Source: Nocardioides faecalis (GTDB lineage Bacteria; Actinomycetota; Actinomycetes; Propionibacteriales; Nocardioidaceae). From it: 64,000 bases of DNA. The notes beneath the pieces were generated by a model that saw only the letters and a list, made by a program, of their open reading frames with translations, did no database searches and had not been told where the DNA came from. This document shows positions 39,987-46,462 of this stretch, piece after piece. Each line of letters begins with the position of its first letter. Positions within the stretch are counted from its first letter, which is position 1. A program made the position numbers and the translations under genes. The stretch is taken from contig NZ_CP074406.1 in assembly GCF_018388425.1 (NCBI RefSeq), positions 2,418,001 to 2,482,000 of the forward strand, read 5' to 3'.

Positions 39987-40955
39987 TCAGACGAGCACCG
40001 GCTCCTCGTGCTCGATGGTGCGCTCGCCCAGCTTCACCGCGACCACCCCGAGCAGGATCAACGCTCCCCCGGCAAGCTGGGTGGCGACGGGCACCTGGCC
40101 GACCAGGACCCAGGCCCAGAACACGGCGAAGATGATCTCGCCGAGCGCGACGAAGGACGCGAGGCGGGAGCCGAGACGGCGGGAGGCGGCGATGCCGGTG
40201 CCGTAGGCGATGGCAGCGGTGACCAGGCCGAGCAGCACGACCGGCAGCCAGACCGGGAGGTCGAGCCCGGCGTAGTCGATGTCGCCGGCCACCGCGTGCA
40301 GCGGGAGCAGCCCCAGCAGCCCGAGGAGACCGAGCAGCACGCCGCCCACGACCAGGCCGGCGGCGGCCAGCGTCATCGGCGGCAGCCCGGTGTCGTCGTC
40401 GGCGGAGAGCACGAAGTACACGGTGGCGCCGATCGCGGCCGCCAGCGCCCACAACGTGCCGACGAGGTCGAACTGCGCGCCGGAGAAGAGGTCGAGCACG
40501 ACGAGCAGCCCCAGCGCGGAGATCGCAGCACCGAGGACGGTCAGCGGACCCGGGCGCTGCCCGTGCGCCAGCCACATCCACACCACCACCAGGGCGGGCG
40601 CCGTGTACTCGACCATCAGCGCGGCGGCGACGTCCATGGTCTGCACCGCGGAGAAGTAGCAGAACTGGGCACCGGCGACGGCGAAGAGGCCGTAGAGGAC
40701 CACCGTGGGCAGCGCGCGGCGCAGCAGGCCCCAATGGCCGGCCAGCGCGCGCAGCCCCAGCGGCAGCACGAGCGCGGCGCCGATGCTGATCCGCAGCGTG
40801 ACGACAGCCCCCGGGCTCCAGCCCGCGTCCAGGAGCGGGCGAGCCAGCGATCCGGACATGCCGAAGGCCAGCGCGGAGGCCAGTGCGAGGCCGAGGCCGG
40901 GGCCGTGTCCGGGGCGCGACACGGTGAGATCCGCGTCACGAGTCAAAGTCGTCAT
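39987..40955 (-). CDS. EamA/DMT superfamily transporter
   Basis: 322 residues, ten predicted helices in two EamA repeats. It resembles RhtA/YedA-type amino acid or metabolite exporters: ALASALAFGMSGSLARPLLDAGWSPG..., VEYTAPALVVVWMWLAHGQRPG and, in repeat two, SRLASFVALGEIIFAVFWAWVLVGQ. The substrate is unknown. It is divergent from the CGNR regulator with only 39 bases between starts, so the regulator probably controls it. Confidence 0.88.
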   Translation of the reverse strand: MTTLTRDADLTVSRPGHGPGLGLALASALAFGMSGSLARPLLDAGWSPGAVVTLRISIGAALVLPLGLRALAGHWGLLRRALPTVVLYGLFAVAGAQFCYFSAVQTMDVAAALMVEYTAPALVVVWMWLAHGQRPGPLTVLGAAISALGLLVVLDLFSGAQFDLVGTLWALAAAIGATVYFVLSADDDTGLPPMTLAAAGLVVGGVLLGLLGLLGLLPLHAVAGDIDYAGLDLPVWLPVVLLGLVTAAIAYGTGIAASRRLGSRLASFVALGEIIFAVFWAWVLVGQVPVATQLAGGALILLGVVAVKLGERTIEHEEPVLV

Positions 40956-40956
40956 G

Positions 40957-41013
40957 ACTCATGACAGTAGGTTTCGGTGCGGTAACCTGTCAAAATGGTC
41001 TTCACTCATGACA
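40957..41013. promoter_or_regulatory. Operator region between EamA permease and CGNR regulator
   Basis: Two exact copies of ACTCATGACA (40957-40966, 41004-41013) flank an inverted repeat TGACAGTAGGTT (40962-40973) / AACCTGTCA (40984-40992). Minus-strand TACTGT and plus-strand TAACCT, the likely -10 elements, lie inside the inverted repeat. A regulator bound here would block both promoters. Confidence 0.55.
40983..40988 (+). promoter_or_regulatory. -10 element of leaderless CGNR-regulator promoter
   Basis: TAACCT, 6 bases before ATG 40995, inside the inverted repeat. Confidence 0.45.
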
Positions 41014-41537
41014 CCAACCTGTCGCTGCAGGCGGCGGTGGCGCTGGTGAACTCCGCGGTCGAACCCGTCTCCATCGCCAGCGTCGACGAGCTGACCGAGT
41101 TCTTCTCCGAGCACGGCTACACCGGCCGGCACGACGGCGACCAGGCCGAGCTCGACCAGGTGCGTGCCGTCATCCCACGGCTCCGCGAGCTGCTCACGGC
41201 GGACCGGGACCGCGCGGTGGCGCTGGTCAACCGGATGCTGCGAGAGGCGGACGCCGTACCCCAGCTCAAGCGGCACGACGGCCTCGACTGGCACCTGCAC
41301 GCCATCGAGGACGACCGGCCCCTGGCCGAGCGGATGATCGTGGAGACGGCGATGGCGATGATCGACGTGATCCGCGCCGACGAGATGTCCCGGCTCGGGC
41401 TGTGCCAGGACGAGGGGTGCGAGGGGATCGTCCTCGACCTCTCCCGCAACCGCTCCCGGCGGTTCTGCTCCCTGACCTGCGGCAACCGCAACGCGGTCGC
41501 GGCCTACCGCGCGCGCCAGGCCGCGGACGAGGACTGA
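40995..41537 (+). CDS. CGNR zinc-finger transcriptional regulator
   Basis: 180 residues. The N-terminal ABATE-like domain begins FTHDTNLSLQAAVALVNSA. The C-terminal zinc finger (about 132-172) has LCQDEGCEGIVLDLSRNRSRRFCSLTCGNRNAVAAYRARQ-type spacing with four cysteines and the defining CGNR. These are presumed DNA-binding regulators, commonly next to transporters. It is divergent from the EamA permease and likely autoregulated through the shared operator. Its stop is 22 bases from the convergent hydrolase stop. Confidence 0.92.
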   Translation: MVFTHDTNLSLQAAVALVNSAVEPVSIASVDELTEFFSEHGYTGRHDGDQAELDQVRAVIPRLRELLTADRDRAVALVNRMLREADAVPQLKRHDGLDWHLHAIEDDRPLAERMIVETAMAMIDVIRADEMSRLGLCQDEGCEGIVLDLSRNRSRRFCSLTCGNRNAVAAYRARQAADED

Positions 41538-41559
41538 GCGCCCGGCAACCGGGCCCGAA

Positions 41560-42363
41560 CTAGGACTGGGGCTGGTCGCCGAGGAAGCGGCGCAGCACCT
41601 CGAGGAAGATCTCCGGCTGCTCGGAGTGCAGCCAGTGGCCGGCCTCCTTGATCGTCACCTTGCGGTTGCGCGGGAACCAGCGGTCCATCGCGGCGTCGTT
41701 CTCCGGCCGGACGTAGCCCGAACGGCCCCCGGCCAGCCACAGCACCGGCCCGTCGTACGGCGCCGTGTGGGCCAGGCGCTCGGCGGGCCAGCCGCTGATC
41801 TCCTCGAGGTCGCGGCCCAGCACCTCCAGGTTCACCTGCCAGCCCCAGCCCGAGGCGGCTCGGGCGTCGCGGCGCAGGTTCTGCAGCAGGAAGGAACGGA
41901 CGGTCTCGTCCGGCACGGCGTCGCGGAGCTGGTCTTCGGCGTCCGAGCGCCGCTCCACCTTCGCCAGGTCCACCGCCTGCATCGCGGCGACGAAGTCGAC
42001 GAACTCCCGGTGCGCGCCGTAGGCCACCGGCGCGATGTCGGCGACGCAGAGCCGCTCGACGAGCTCGGGGTGAACCAGGGCGGTGACCATCGCGGCCTTG
42101 CCGCCCAGCGAGTGCCCGACCAGGGCGACCGGGCCCTCCCCGGACTCGGCGATGGTGGCGGCGACCTGCTCGGCGACCTCGAGGTAGTCGAAGGACTCCG
42201 ACCACGGCGAGCGGCCGTGGTGAGGAAGGTCGACCAGGAGCACGCGGTGCTCCTCGGCGAGCCCCTTGGCGATGCTCGTCCAGTTCTTCCCCTGGCCGAA
42301 CAGGCCGTGCAGGAAGACCACACGGCTCCCGGCGGAGCCGAGAGCCGTGTGGTGAAGCGTCAC
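41560..42363 (-). CDS. Alpha/beta hydrolase
   Basis: 267 residues from GTG 42363. Oxyanion-hole VVFLHGLFGQGKNW, nucleophile elbow VGHSLGGKAAM (Ser about residue 97), acid in the Asp/Glu of the LWLAGGRSGYV region and catalytic His in AGHWLHSEQP. It resembles YbfF-type esterases/thioesterases, so an acyl-CoA or ester substrate is plausible. It starts 10 bases after the 3-hydroxyacyl-CoA dehydrogenase stop and should share its promoter and the palindrome at 43580. Confidence 0.9.
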   Translation of the reverse strand: MTLHHTALGSAGSRVVFLHGLFGQGKNWTSIAKGLAEEHRVLLVDLPHHGRSPWSESFDYLEVAEQVAATIAESGEGPVALVGHSLGGKAAMVTALVHPELVERLCVADIAPVAYGAHREFVDFVAAMQAVDLAKVERRSDAEDQLRDAVPDETVRSFLLQNLRRDARAASGWGWQVNLEVLGRDLEEISGWPAERLAHTAPYDGPVLWLAGGRSGYVRPENDAAMDRWFPRNRKVTIKEAGHWLHSEQPEIFLEVLRRFLGDQPQS

Positions 42364-42373
42364 GGGCGGAAGA

Positions 42374-43546
42374 CTACTTGCTGTAGTCGTGGAACCCCTT
42401 GCCGGTCTTGCGGCCGAGGTCGCCGGCGGCGACCTTCGCCTCGAGCATGGCGGCAGGGGCGAACCCGGGCTCCCCGAACTCGCGATGCAGCTCCTTCTGG
42501 ATGGCCAGCGACACGTCGTTGCCGACGACGTCGAGCAGCTCGAACGGACCCATCGGCAACCCGGCGTGCTCCTTGATCGCGGCGTCGATGTCGGCGATGC
42601 CCACCCCGGACTCGTGCAGCCGGATCGCGTCGTTGAGGTAGGGGAAGAGCAGCAGGTTGACGATGAAGCCCGCACGGTCGCCGGCCGAGACCGCGACCTT
42701 GCCGACAGCGGCGGTCAGCGCGCGCACGGTCTCGTCGACCTCCGGCGCGGTGGCCGGGGTGGTGATGACCTCGACCAGCTTCATCACCGGCGCGGGGTTG
42801 AAGAAGTGCATGCCGATGACGTCCTCGGGCCGGCCGGTCTCCGCGCCGAGCCGGGTGACCGAGAGCGAGGACGTGGTGGTGGCCAGGATGGCGCCCGGCT
42901 TGGCGATCCGGTCAAGGTCGGCGAAGAGCGCCAGCTTGACCTCGAGGTCCTCGGCGATGGCCTCGACGACGAGGTCGACCTCGCCCAGAGCCTCCCGCTC
43001 CGTGGACCCGTGGAGCCGGCCCAGCACGGCCGCCTTATCCTCCTCGGTGCTCCGGCCCTTCGCGATCGCCCGGTCGAGGCCCTTGGCGATGCCGGCGACC
43101 ACGCCGTCGAGCTTGTCCTGGCTGCGGCCGACGAACACCACGTCGTACCCGGACTGGGCGAAGACCTGGACGATGCCGGCGGCCATGGTGCCGGTGCCGA
43201 CCACGCCGACCTTCGCGATCTCGCGACGCAGCTGCGGCGCCGCCGCCTGGCCGGCGGCCGCCGCCTCGTCGGCGAAGGTACGCCCGGAGGCGGCCATCTT
43301 GTCCAGCAGCGCGGCCGGCTCGTGGAGGTGGTCGCCGGTCTCGGCGTGGCGCGCGAACAGGTCGTCGCGCACGGAGGCGAGGCCCAGCTCGTCGAGGACG
43401 GTCAGGGGGCCCTTGGGGTAGCCGCAGCCGAACCGCATGGCCGCGTCGATGTCGGCCACGGAGGCGTAGCCGGACTCGTAGGTGCGCACCGCGTGGTTGA
43501 GGTACGGCAGCACCAGCGTGGAGAAGATCTGCTCACCAGAGGTCAT
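42374..43546 (-). CDS. 3-hydroxyacyl-CoA (3-hydroxybutyryl-CoA) dehydrogenase
   Basis: About 390 residues from ATG 43546 (MTSGEQIFS); ATG 43558 and TTG 43576 are in-frame alternatives. The order is unusual: a C-terminal-type dimerisation domain first (LPYLNHAVRTYESGYASVADIDAAMRFGCGYPKGP, about 10-45), then the Rossmann domain (VGVVGTGTMAAGIVQVFAQSGYDVV) with MHFFNPAPVMKLVEV, then a second C-terminal domain (FIVNLLLFPYLNDAIRLHES) ending FHDYSK. It oxidises or reduces 3-hydroxyacyl-CoA with NAD(P). With thiolase and Ccr it fits conversion of acetoacetyl-CoA to 3-hydroxybutyryl-CoA. Confidence 0.92.
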   Translation of the reverse strand: MTSGEQIFSTLVLPYLNHAVRTYESGYASVADIDAAMRFGCGYPKGPLTVLDELGLASVRDDLFARHAETGDHLHEPAALLDKMAASGRTFADEAAAAGQAAAPQLRREIAKVGVVGTGTMAAGIVQVFAQSGYDVVFVGRSQDKLDGVVAGIAKGLDRAIAKGRSTEEDKAAVLGRLHGSTEREALGEVDLVVEAIAEDLEVKLALFADLDRIAKPGAILATTTSSLSVTRLGAETGRPEDVIGMHFFNPAPVMKLVEVITTPATAPEVDETVRALTAAVGKVAVSAGDRAGFIVNLLLFPYLNDAIRLHESGVGIADIDAAIKEHAGLPMGPFELLDVVGNDVSLAIQKELHREFGEPGFAPAAMLEAKVAAGDLGRKTGKGFHDYSK

Positions 43547-43579
43547 GGAGGTCAGCATGGCAGCGCCTGCAGCCAAATA

Positions 43580-43593
43580 CTACCCGTGAGTAA
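43580..43593. promoter_or_regulatory. Ethylmalonyl-pathway palindrome, site 3 (3HCDH-hydrolase)
   Basis: Minus-strand TTACTCACGGGTAG, 33 bases upstream of ATG 43546. TAGTAT, the likely -10, overlaps its downstream end, so a bound protein would occlude the promoter. Confidence 0.6.
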
Positions 43594-43715
43594 TATACGA
43601 TCTCGGTTCGCCTGAGACGTGCGTCACGACGACGCGCGACCCGTTCGCCGCGCATCGCGCGGAACCGGGACCGCTGCGCTCGGTACGCGGGGTGGTGCAG
43701 GTATGTTCCGTGTCC

Positions 43716-44414
43716 GTGAGAGTTGTCGTGGCACGCTGCCAGGTGGACTACGCAGGACGGCTGACGGCCCATCTCCCGATGGCGACACGGCTGCTGATCC
43801 TCAAGGCGGACGGCTCGGTCCTCGTGCACTCCGACGGTGGCTCCTACAAGCCGCTCAACTGGATGTCCCCGCCCTGCACGGTGCGCGAGGGAACCACCGA
43901 GGACGGTCGCGTCGAGTGGACCGTCACCGCGAAGGCCGCCAAGGGCGCCACCCCCGACACCCTGCGGATCCTGATCGACGAGCTGCTCCACGACTCCTCC
44001 CACGACCTCGGCGTCGACCCCGGGCTGCAGAAGGACGGCGTCGAGAAGCACCTGCAGGAGCTGCTCGCCGAGCACCCCGGCACCCTGCAGGAGGGGCTGA
44101 CCCTCGTACGACGCGAGTTCCCCACCGCCATCGGCCCGGTCGACCTGATGTGCCGCGACATCACCGGCATCAGCGTCGCCGTGGAGATCAAGCGCCGCGG
44201 CGAGATCGACGGAGTCGAGCAGCTGACCCGCTACCTGGAGCTGCTCAACCGCGACCCCCTGTTGACCGGCAAGGGCCGGGTCCGCGGCATCTTCGCCGCC
44301 CAGGAGATCAAGCCGCAGGCACGCGTCCTCGCCGAGGACCGCGGCATCGCCTGCGCGGTCGTCGACTACGACGCACTGCGCGGGCTGGACAACGCCGAGG
44401 ACCGGCTCTTCTGA
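43716..44414 (+). CDS. nucS: Mismatch-specific endonuclease NucS/EndoMS
   Basis: 232 residues. It is highly similar in sequence to mycobacterial NucS as I recall it: [75 protein letters not shown] and the catalytic [27 protein letters not shown]. NucS provides non-canonical mismatch repair in actinobacteria, which lack MutS/MutL. GTG 43716 is used because TATGTT lies 8 bases upstream; GTG 43710 would be only 2 bases from that element. Confidence 0.96.
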   Translation: MRVVVARCQVDYAGRLTAHLPMATRLLILKADGSVLVHSDGGSYKPLNWMSPPCTVREGTTEDGRVEWTVTAKAAKGATPDTLRILIDELLHDSSHDLGVDPGLQKDGVEKHLQELLAEHPGTLQEGLTLVRREFPTAIGPVDLMCRDITGISVAVEIKRRGEIDGVEQLTRYLELLNRDPLLTGKGRVRGIFAAQEIKPQARVLAEDRGIACAVVDYDALRGLDNAEDRLF

Positions 44415-44448
44415 TGCGCCTCGCTCAGCCGGCAGCCGGAGCGTGCCG

Positions 44449-45102
44449 ATGAGCGTCATCTTCCACCTGGCGCTGGCCAGCGACTGGGCCCGCGCCCAGC
44501 GCGACGGCGTCTACACCACCTCCACGCTGGGTCGCACCCTGGCCGAGGAGGGTTTCATCCACGCCAGCCGCGCCGACCAGTGGGCCGAGGTCCGCGACCG
44601 GTACTACGCCGGGGTCACCGAGCCGCTGGTGCTGCTGCAGATCGACACCGACCGGCTCGACGTGCCCGTCGTGGAGGAGCCGGCGGTCCCCGGCGGCACC
44701 GAGACGTTCCCGCACATCTACGGGCGTCTGCAGGTCTCCGCCGTGGTGCGCGCGATCAGCCTGGCCCCGGCCACCCCGACTCCCCCGACTCCCCCGACTC
44801 CCCCGAATCCCCCCACTCCCCCGGCTCCCGCGCCACCCGCGGCCACCTCGCCCGCCGCACGTCGTACGACGGCGCCGGAGGCGGGCTTCTCGCGGCTGTT
44901 CCTGGAGGAGATGTTCATCAACGCCGGGCTCGTCCTGCTGGTGGTCGCGCTCGGCTCGCTCGGCATCGCCGTGGGCCTGGGCGTGGGCCTGGCCCTCGAC
45001 ACCGAGGCCGCGCCGGGCATCGGAGGCGTGATCGGCGTGGTCGCCGGTGCCGTGCTCGCGGTCCGGCTCTACCGGCAGCGCCGACGCTCGACCCGTCCCT
45101 GA
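44449..45102 (+). CDS. DUF952 protein fused to Pro-rich linker and membrane helices
   Basis: 217 residues from ATG 44449 (GTG 44443 possible). Residues 1-105 are a DUF952 domain (IFHLALASDWARA...GVYTTSTLGRTLAEEGFIHASRADQW, HIYGRL). Then comes a 27-residue TP/PP linker (TPTPPTPPTPPNPPTPPAP) encoded by a 9-base tandem repeat, followed by an amphipathic segment FSRLFLEEMFINAG and two membrane helices (about 157-205). DUF952 usually stands alone at about 110 residues. Its function is unknown. Confidence 0.8.
   Translation: MSVIFHLALASDWARAQRDGVYTTSTLGRTLAEEGFIHASRADQWAEVRDRYYAGVTEPLVLLQIDTDRLDVPVVEEPAVPGGTETFPHIYGRLQVSAVVRAISLAPATPTPPTPPTPPNPPTPPAPAPPAATSPAARRTTAPEAGFSRLFLEEMFINAGLVLLVVALGSLGIAVGLGVGLALDTEAAPGIGGVIGVVAGAVLAVRLYRQRRRSTRP
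44774..44828 (+). repeat. 9-bp tandem repeat CCCCCGACT coding for Pro-Thr linker
   Basis: About six imperfect copies, in frame, encoding TPP repeats. Such tracts are prone to slippage in multiples of three residues, so length may vary between strains. Confidence 0.8.
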
Positions 45103-45157
45103 CCCTCGACCCCGCCGCAGACCCCGCAGGCCCCGCAGGCCCCGCCGGCCCGCAGCC

Positions 45158-45682
45158 TCACGCCCCGGCGACGGGAGGCGCGGTCGGGTCCGTGACCTCG
45201 CCGGCACGCTCGCGGGCGACCCACTCCTCGATGGCGTTGACGTCGTCGATGCTGCGGGAGACGACAGTGAGCAGGTCGTTCATGGTGGCGGTCTCCTCCA
45301 CCTGCTCCTTGACGAACCACTGCATGAACTGCTCGGAGGCGAAGTCGCTCTCCTCCCGCGCGATCCGGAGCAGGTTGTGCACCTGCTCGGTGACCCGGCG
45401 CTCCTGCTCGAGCGCGAGCCGCAGCGGGTGCGCGATGTCGGTGAACTCCGCGACGGGCTGCTCGACGCCGGGGATCCGGACCGGGACGTCGGTGTCGAGC
45501 AGGTACTGCACCATCATCAGTGCGTGCTCGCGCTCCTCCACCGCCTGGGCGTAGAAGAACCCGGCCAGCTGCGGCATGGTCAGCGCGTCGTAGTAGACCG
45601 CGCAGGAGAGGTACTGGTTGTGCGCGGCGAACTCGTGACCGATCTGGACGTTGAGCTGCTCTGCGAAACGGGGGGCGGCCAT
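45158..45682 (-). CDS. bfrB: Ferritin (BfrB-like, non-haem)
   Basis: 174 residues. Four-helix ferritin with iron ligands visible: Glu in QIGHEFAAHNQYLSCAVYY, EERE-H in YAQAVEEREHALMMVQYLL, and later QEQ/E pairs in FMQWFVKEQVEETATMNDL. The layout closely parallels M. tuberculosis BfrB as I recall it, which is an IdeR target. It stores iron and limits Fenton chemistry. It starts 25 bases after a Cys-rich small gene preceded by an iron box, so iron-dependent control of the pair is likely. Confidence 0.93.
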   Translation of the reverse strand: MAAPRFAEQLNVQIGHEFAAHNQYLSCAVYYDALTMPQLAGFFYAQAVEEREHALMMVQYLLDTDVPVRIPGVEQPVAEFTDIAHPLRLALEQERRVTEQVHNLLRIAREESDFASEQFMQWFVKEQVEETATMNDLLTVVSRSIDDVNAIEEWVARERAGEVTDPTAPPVAGA

Positions 45683-45707
45683 GGCCGAAGCCTAGTGGCC
45701 GGCGCCC

Positions 45708-45914
45708 TCAGGCCACCTTCTGCAGGCGCTTCTTCGTGACCTTCTTGCCGTCGACGCGGACCAGCTCCCGCTTCTTGACGGTGTAGCCCTCGGGGAGGGT
45801 GCCCTCCTTGAGCATCCGGATCGGGCAGCGATCACAGCGCTTCTTGGAGACGCAGCACTTCGTCTTGGGAAGCTTGCGCAGCTTGCCCTTCGACGACTTC
45901 TCCTTCTTGCCCAC
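45708..45914 (-). CDS. Cys-rich basic small protein, unknown
   Basis: 68 residues from GTG 45914. A very Lys-rich N-terminus (GKKEKSSKGKLRKLPKTK) precedes CCVSKKRCDRCP, a CC-x5-C-x2-C cluster able to bind Zn, Fe or Fe-S, then PEGYTVKKRELVRVDGKKVTKKRL. I do not recognise a named family. TACTCT lies 6 bases before the GTG (leaderless). An IdeR-like box at 45938-45956 covers its -35 region. It is probably cotranscribed with the ferritin gene. Confidence 0.75.
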   Translation of the reverse strand: MGKKEKSSKGKLRKLPKTKCCVSKKRCDRCPIRMLKEGTLPEGYTVKKRELVRVDGKKVTKKRLQKVA

Positions 45915-45920
45915 AGCGAG

Positions 45921-45926
45921 AGAGTA
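45921..45926 (-). promoter_or_regulatory. -10 element of leaderless promoter (Cys-rich gene/ferritin)
   Basis: Minus-strand TACTCT, 6 bases before GTG 45914; the matching -35 would fall at AGGACA inside the iron box. Confidence 0.5.
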
Positions 45927-45937
45927 GCAGCGCGAAG

Positions 45938-45956
45938 ATAGGTTGTCCTTACCTAT
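45938..45956. promoter_or_regulatory. IdeR/DtxR-like iron box
   Basis: ATAGGTTGTCCTTACCTAT is a 19-bp interrupted palindrome that agrees at about 14 of 19 positions with the recalled IdeR/DtxR consensus TTAGGTTAGSCTAACCTAA. It lies ahead of the Cys-rich/ferritin pair and overlaps the likely -35. Confidence 0.65.
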
Positions 45957-45971
45957 GTGACAGGTGTCACG
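45956..45971. promoter_or_regulatory. Crp/GlxR-like site abutting the iron box
   Basis: TGTGACAGGTGTCACG fits TGTGA-N6-TCACA with one mismatch and contains the perfect inverted repeat GTGACA-GG-TGTCAC (45957-45970). It sits between the divergent Cys-rich/ferritin and ArsC-like genes. Confidence 0.5.
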
Positions 45972-46007
45972 AAGGCCACCCTTGCCTGGGTGTGGACCAG
46001 CTCGCCC

Positions 46008-46013
46008 TACGCT
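46008..46013 (+). promoter_or_regulatory. -10 element of leaderless promoter (ArsC-like gene)
   Basis: TACGCT, 7 bases before GTG 46021. Confidence 0.45.
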
Positions 46014-46020
46014 GAGCCGC

Positions 46021-46380
46021 GTGATCGAGATCTGGCTGAACCCGTCCTGCTCGAAGTGCCGCACGGCGCAGGCGGAGCTGGAGGCGGCCGGCGCCGAGTA
46101 CGTCGTGCGCCGCTACCTGGAGGACCCGCCCACCGTCGCCGAGATCGCGGACGTGCTGGAGCGCCTCGGCCTGGAGCCCTGGCACGTCGCGCGGACCGCC
46201 GACGCGACCAAGCTCGGCCTCACCCTTCCGGCCAAGGACCCCGCCGCGCGCGACGAGTGGATCGAGCTGCTCGCCCGCGAGCCGCGCCTGCTGCAGCGCC
46301 CGATCCTGACCGCCGCCGACGGCACCACGGTGGTGGGCCGAGACCCCGAGTCACTGGCCCGGGTCATCGCCGCCGACTGA
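46021..46380 (+). CDS. ArsC family (arsenate reductase/Spx-like) protein
   Basis: 119 residues from GTG 46021. The thioredoxin-fold start IEIWLNPSCSKCRTAQAELEAAG carries the family CX2C, and the C-terminal RPILTAADGTTVVGRDPESLARVI has the expected cis-Pro segment. Glutaredoxin-type ArsC enzymes reduce arsenate, but many relatives without arsR/arsB neighbours (as here) have unknown redox roles. It is divergent from the iron-box-controlled small gene. Confidence 0.88.
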   Translation: MIEIWLNPSCSKCRTAQAELEAAGAEYVVRRYLEDPPTVAEIADVLERLGLEPWHVARTADATKLGLTLPAKDPAARDEWIELLAREPRLLQRPILTAADGTTVVGRDPESLARVIAAD

Positions 46381-46462
46381 CCACGACCTCCCGGGCGGCG
46401 CTGAGAACGACGAGGGCCGGTCGGGCGGCGAGCCACCCGACCGGCCCCAGCCGGCAATCCAC

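Noticed and set aside
44774..44828. 9-bp repeats considered as a CRISPR array or regulatory iteron
   Set aside because: Unit too short, no spacers, and it is in frame within a coding region as a Pro-Thr linker.
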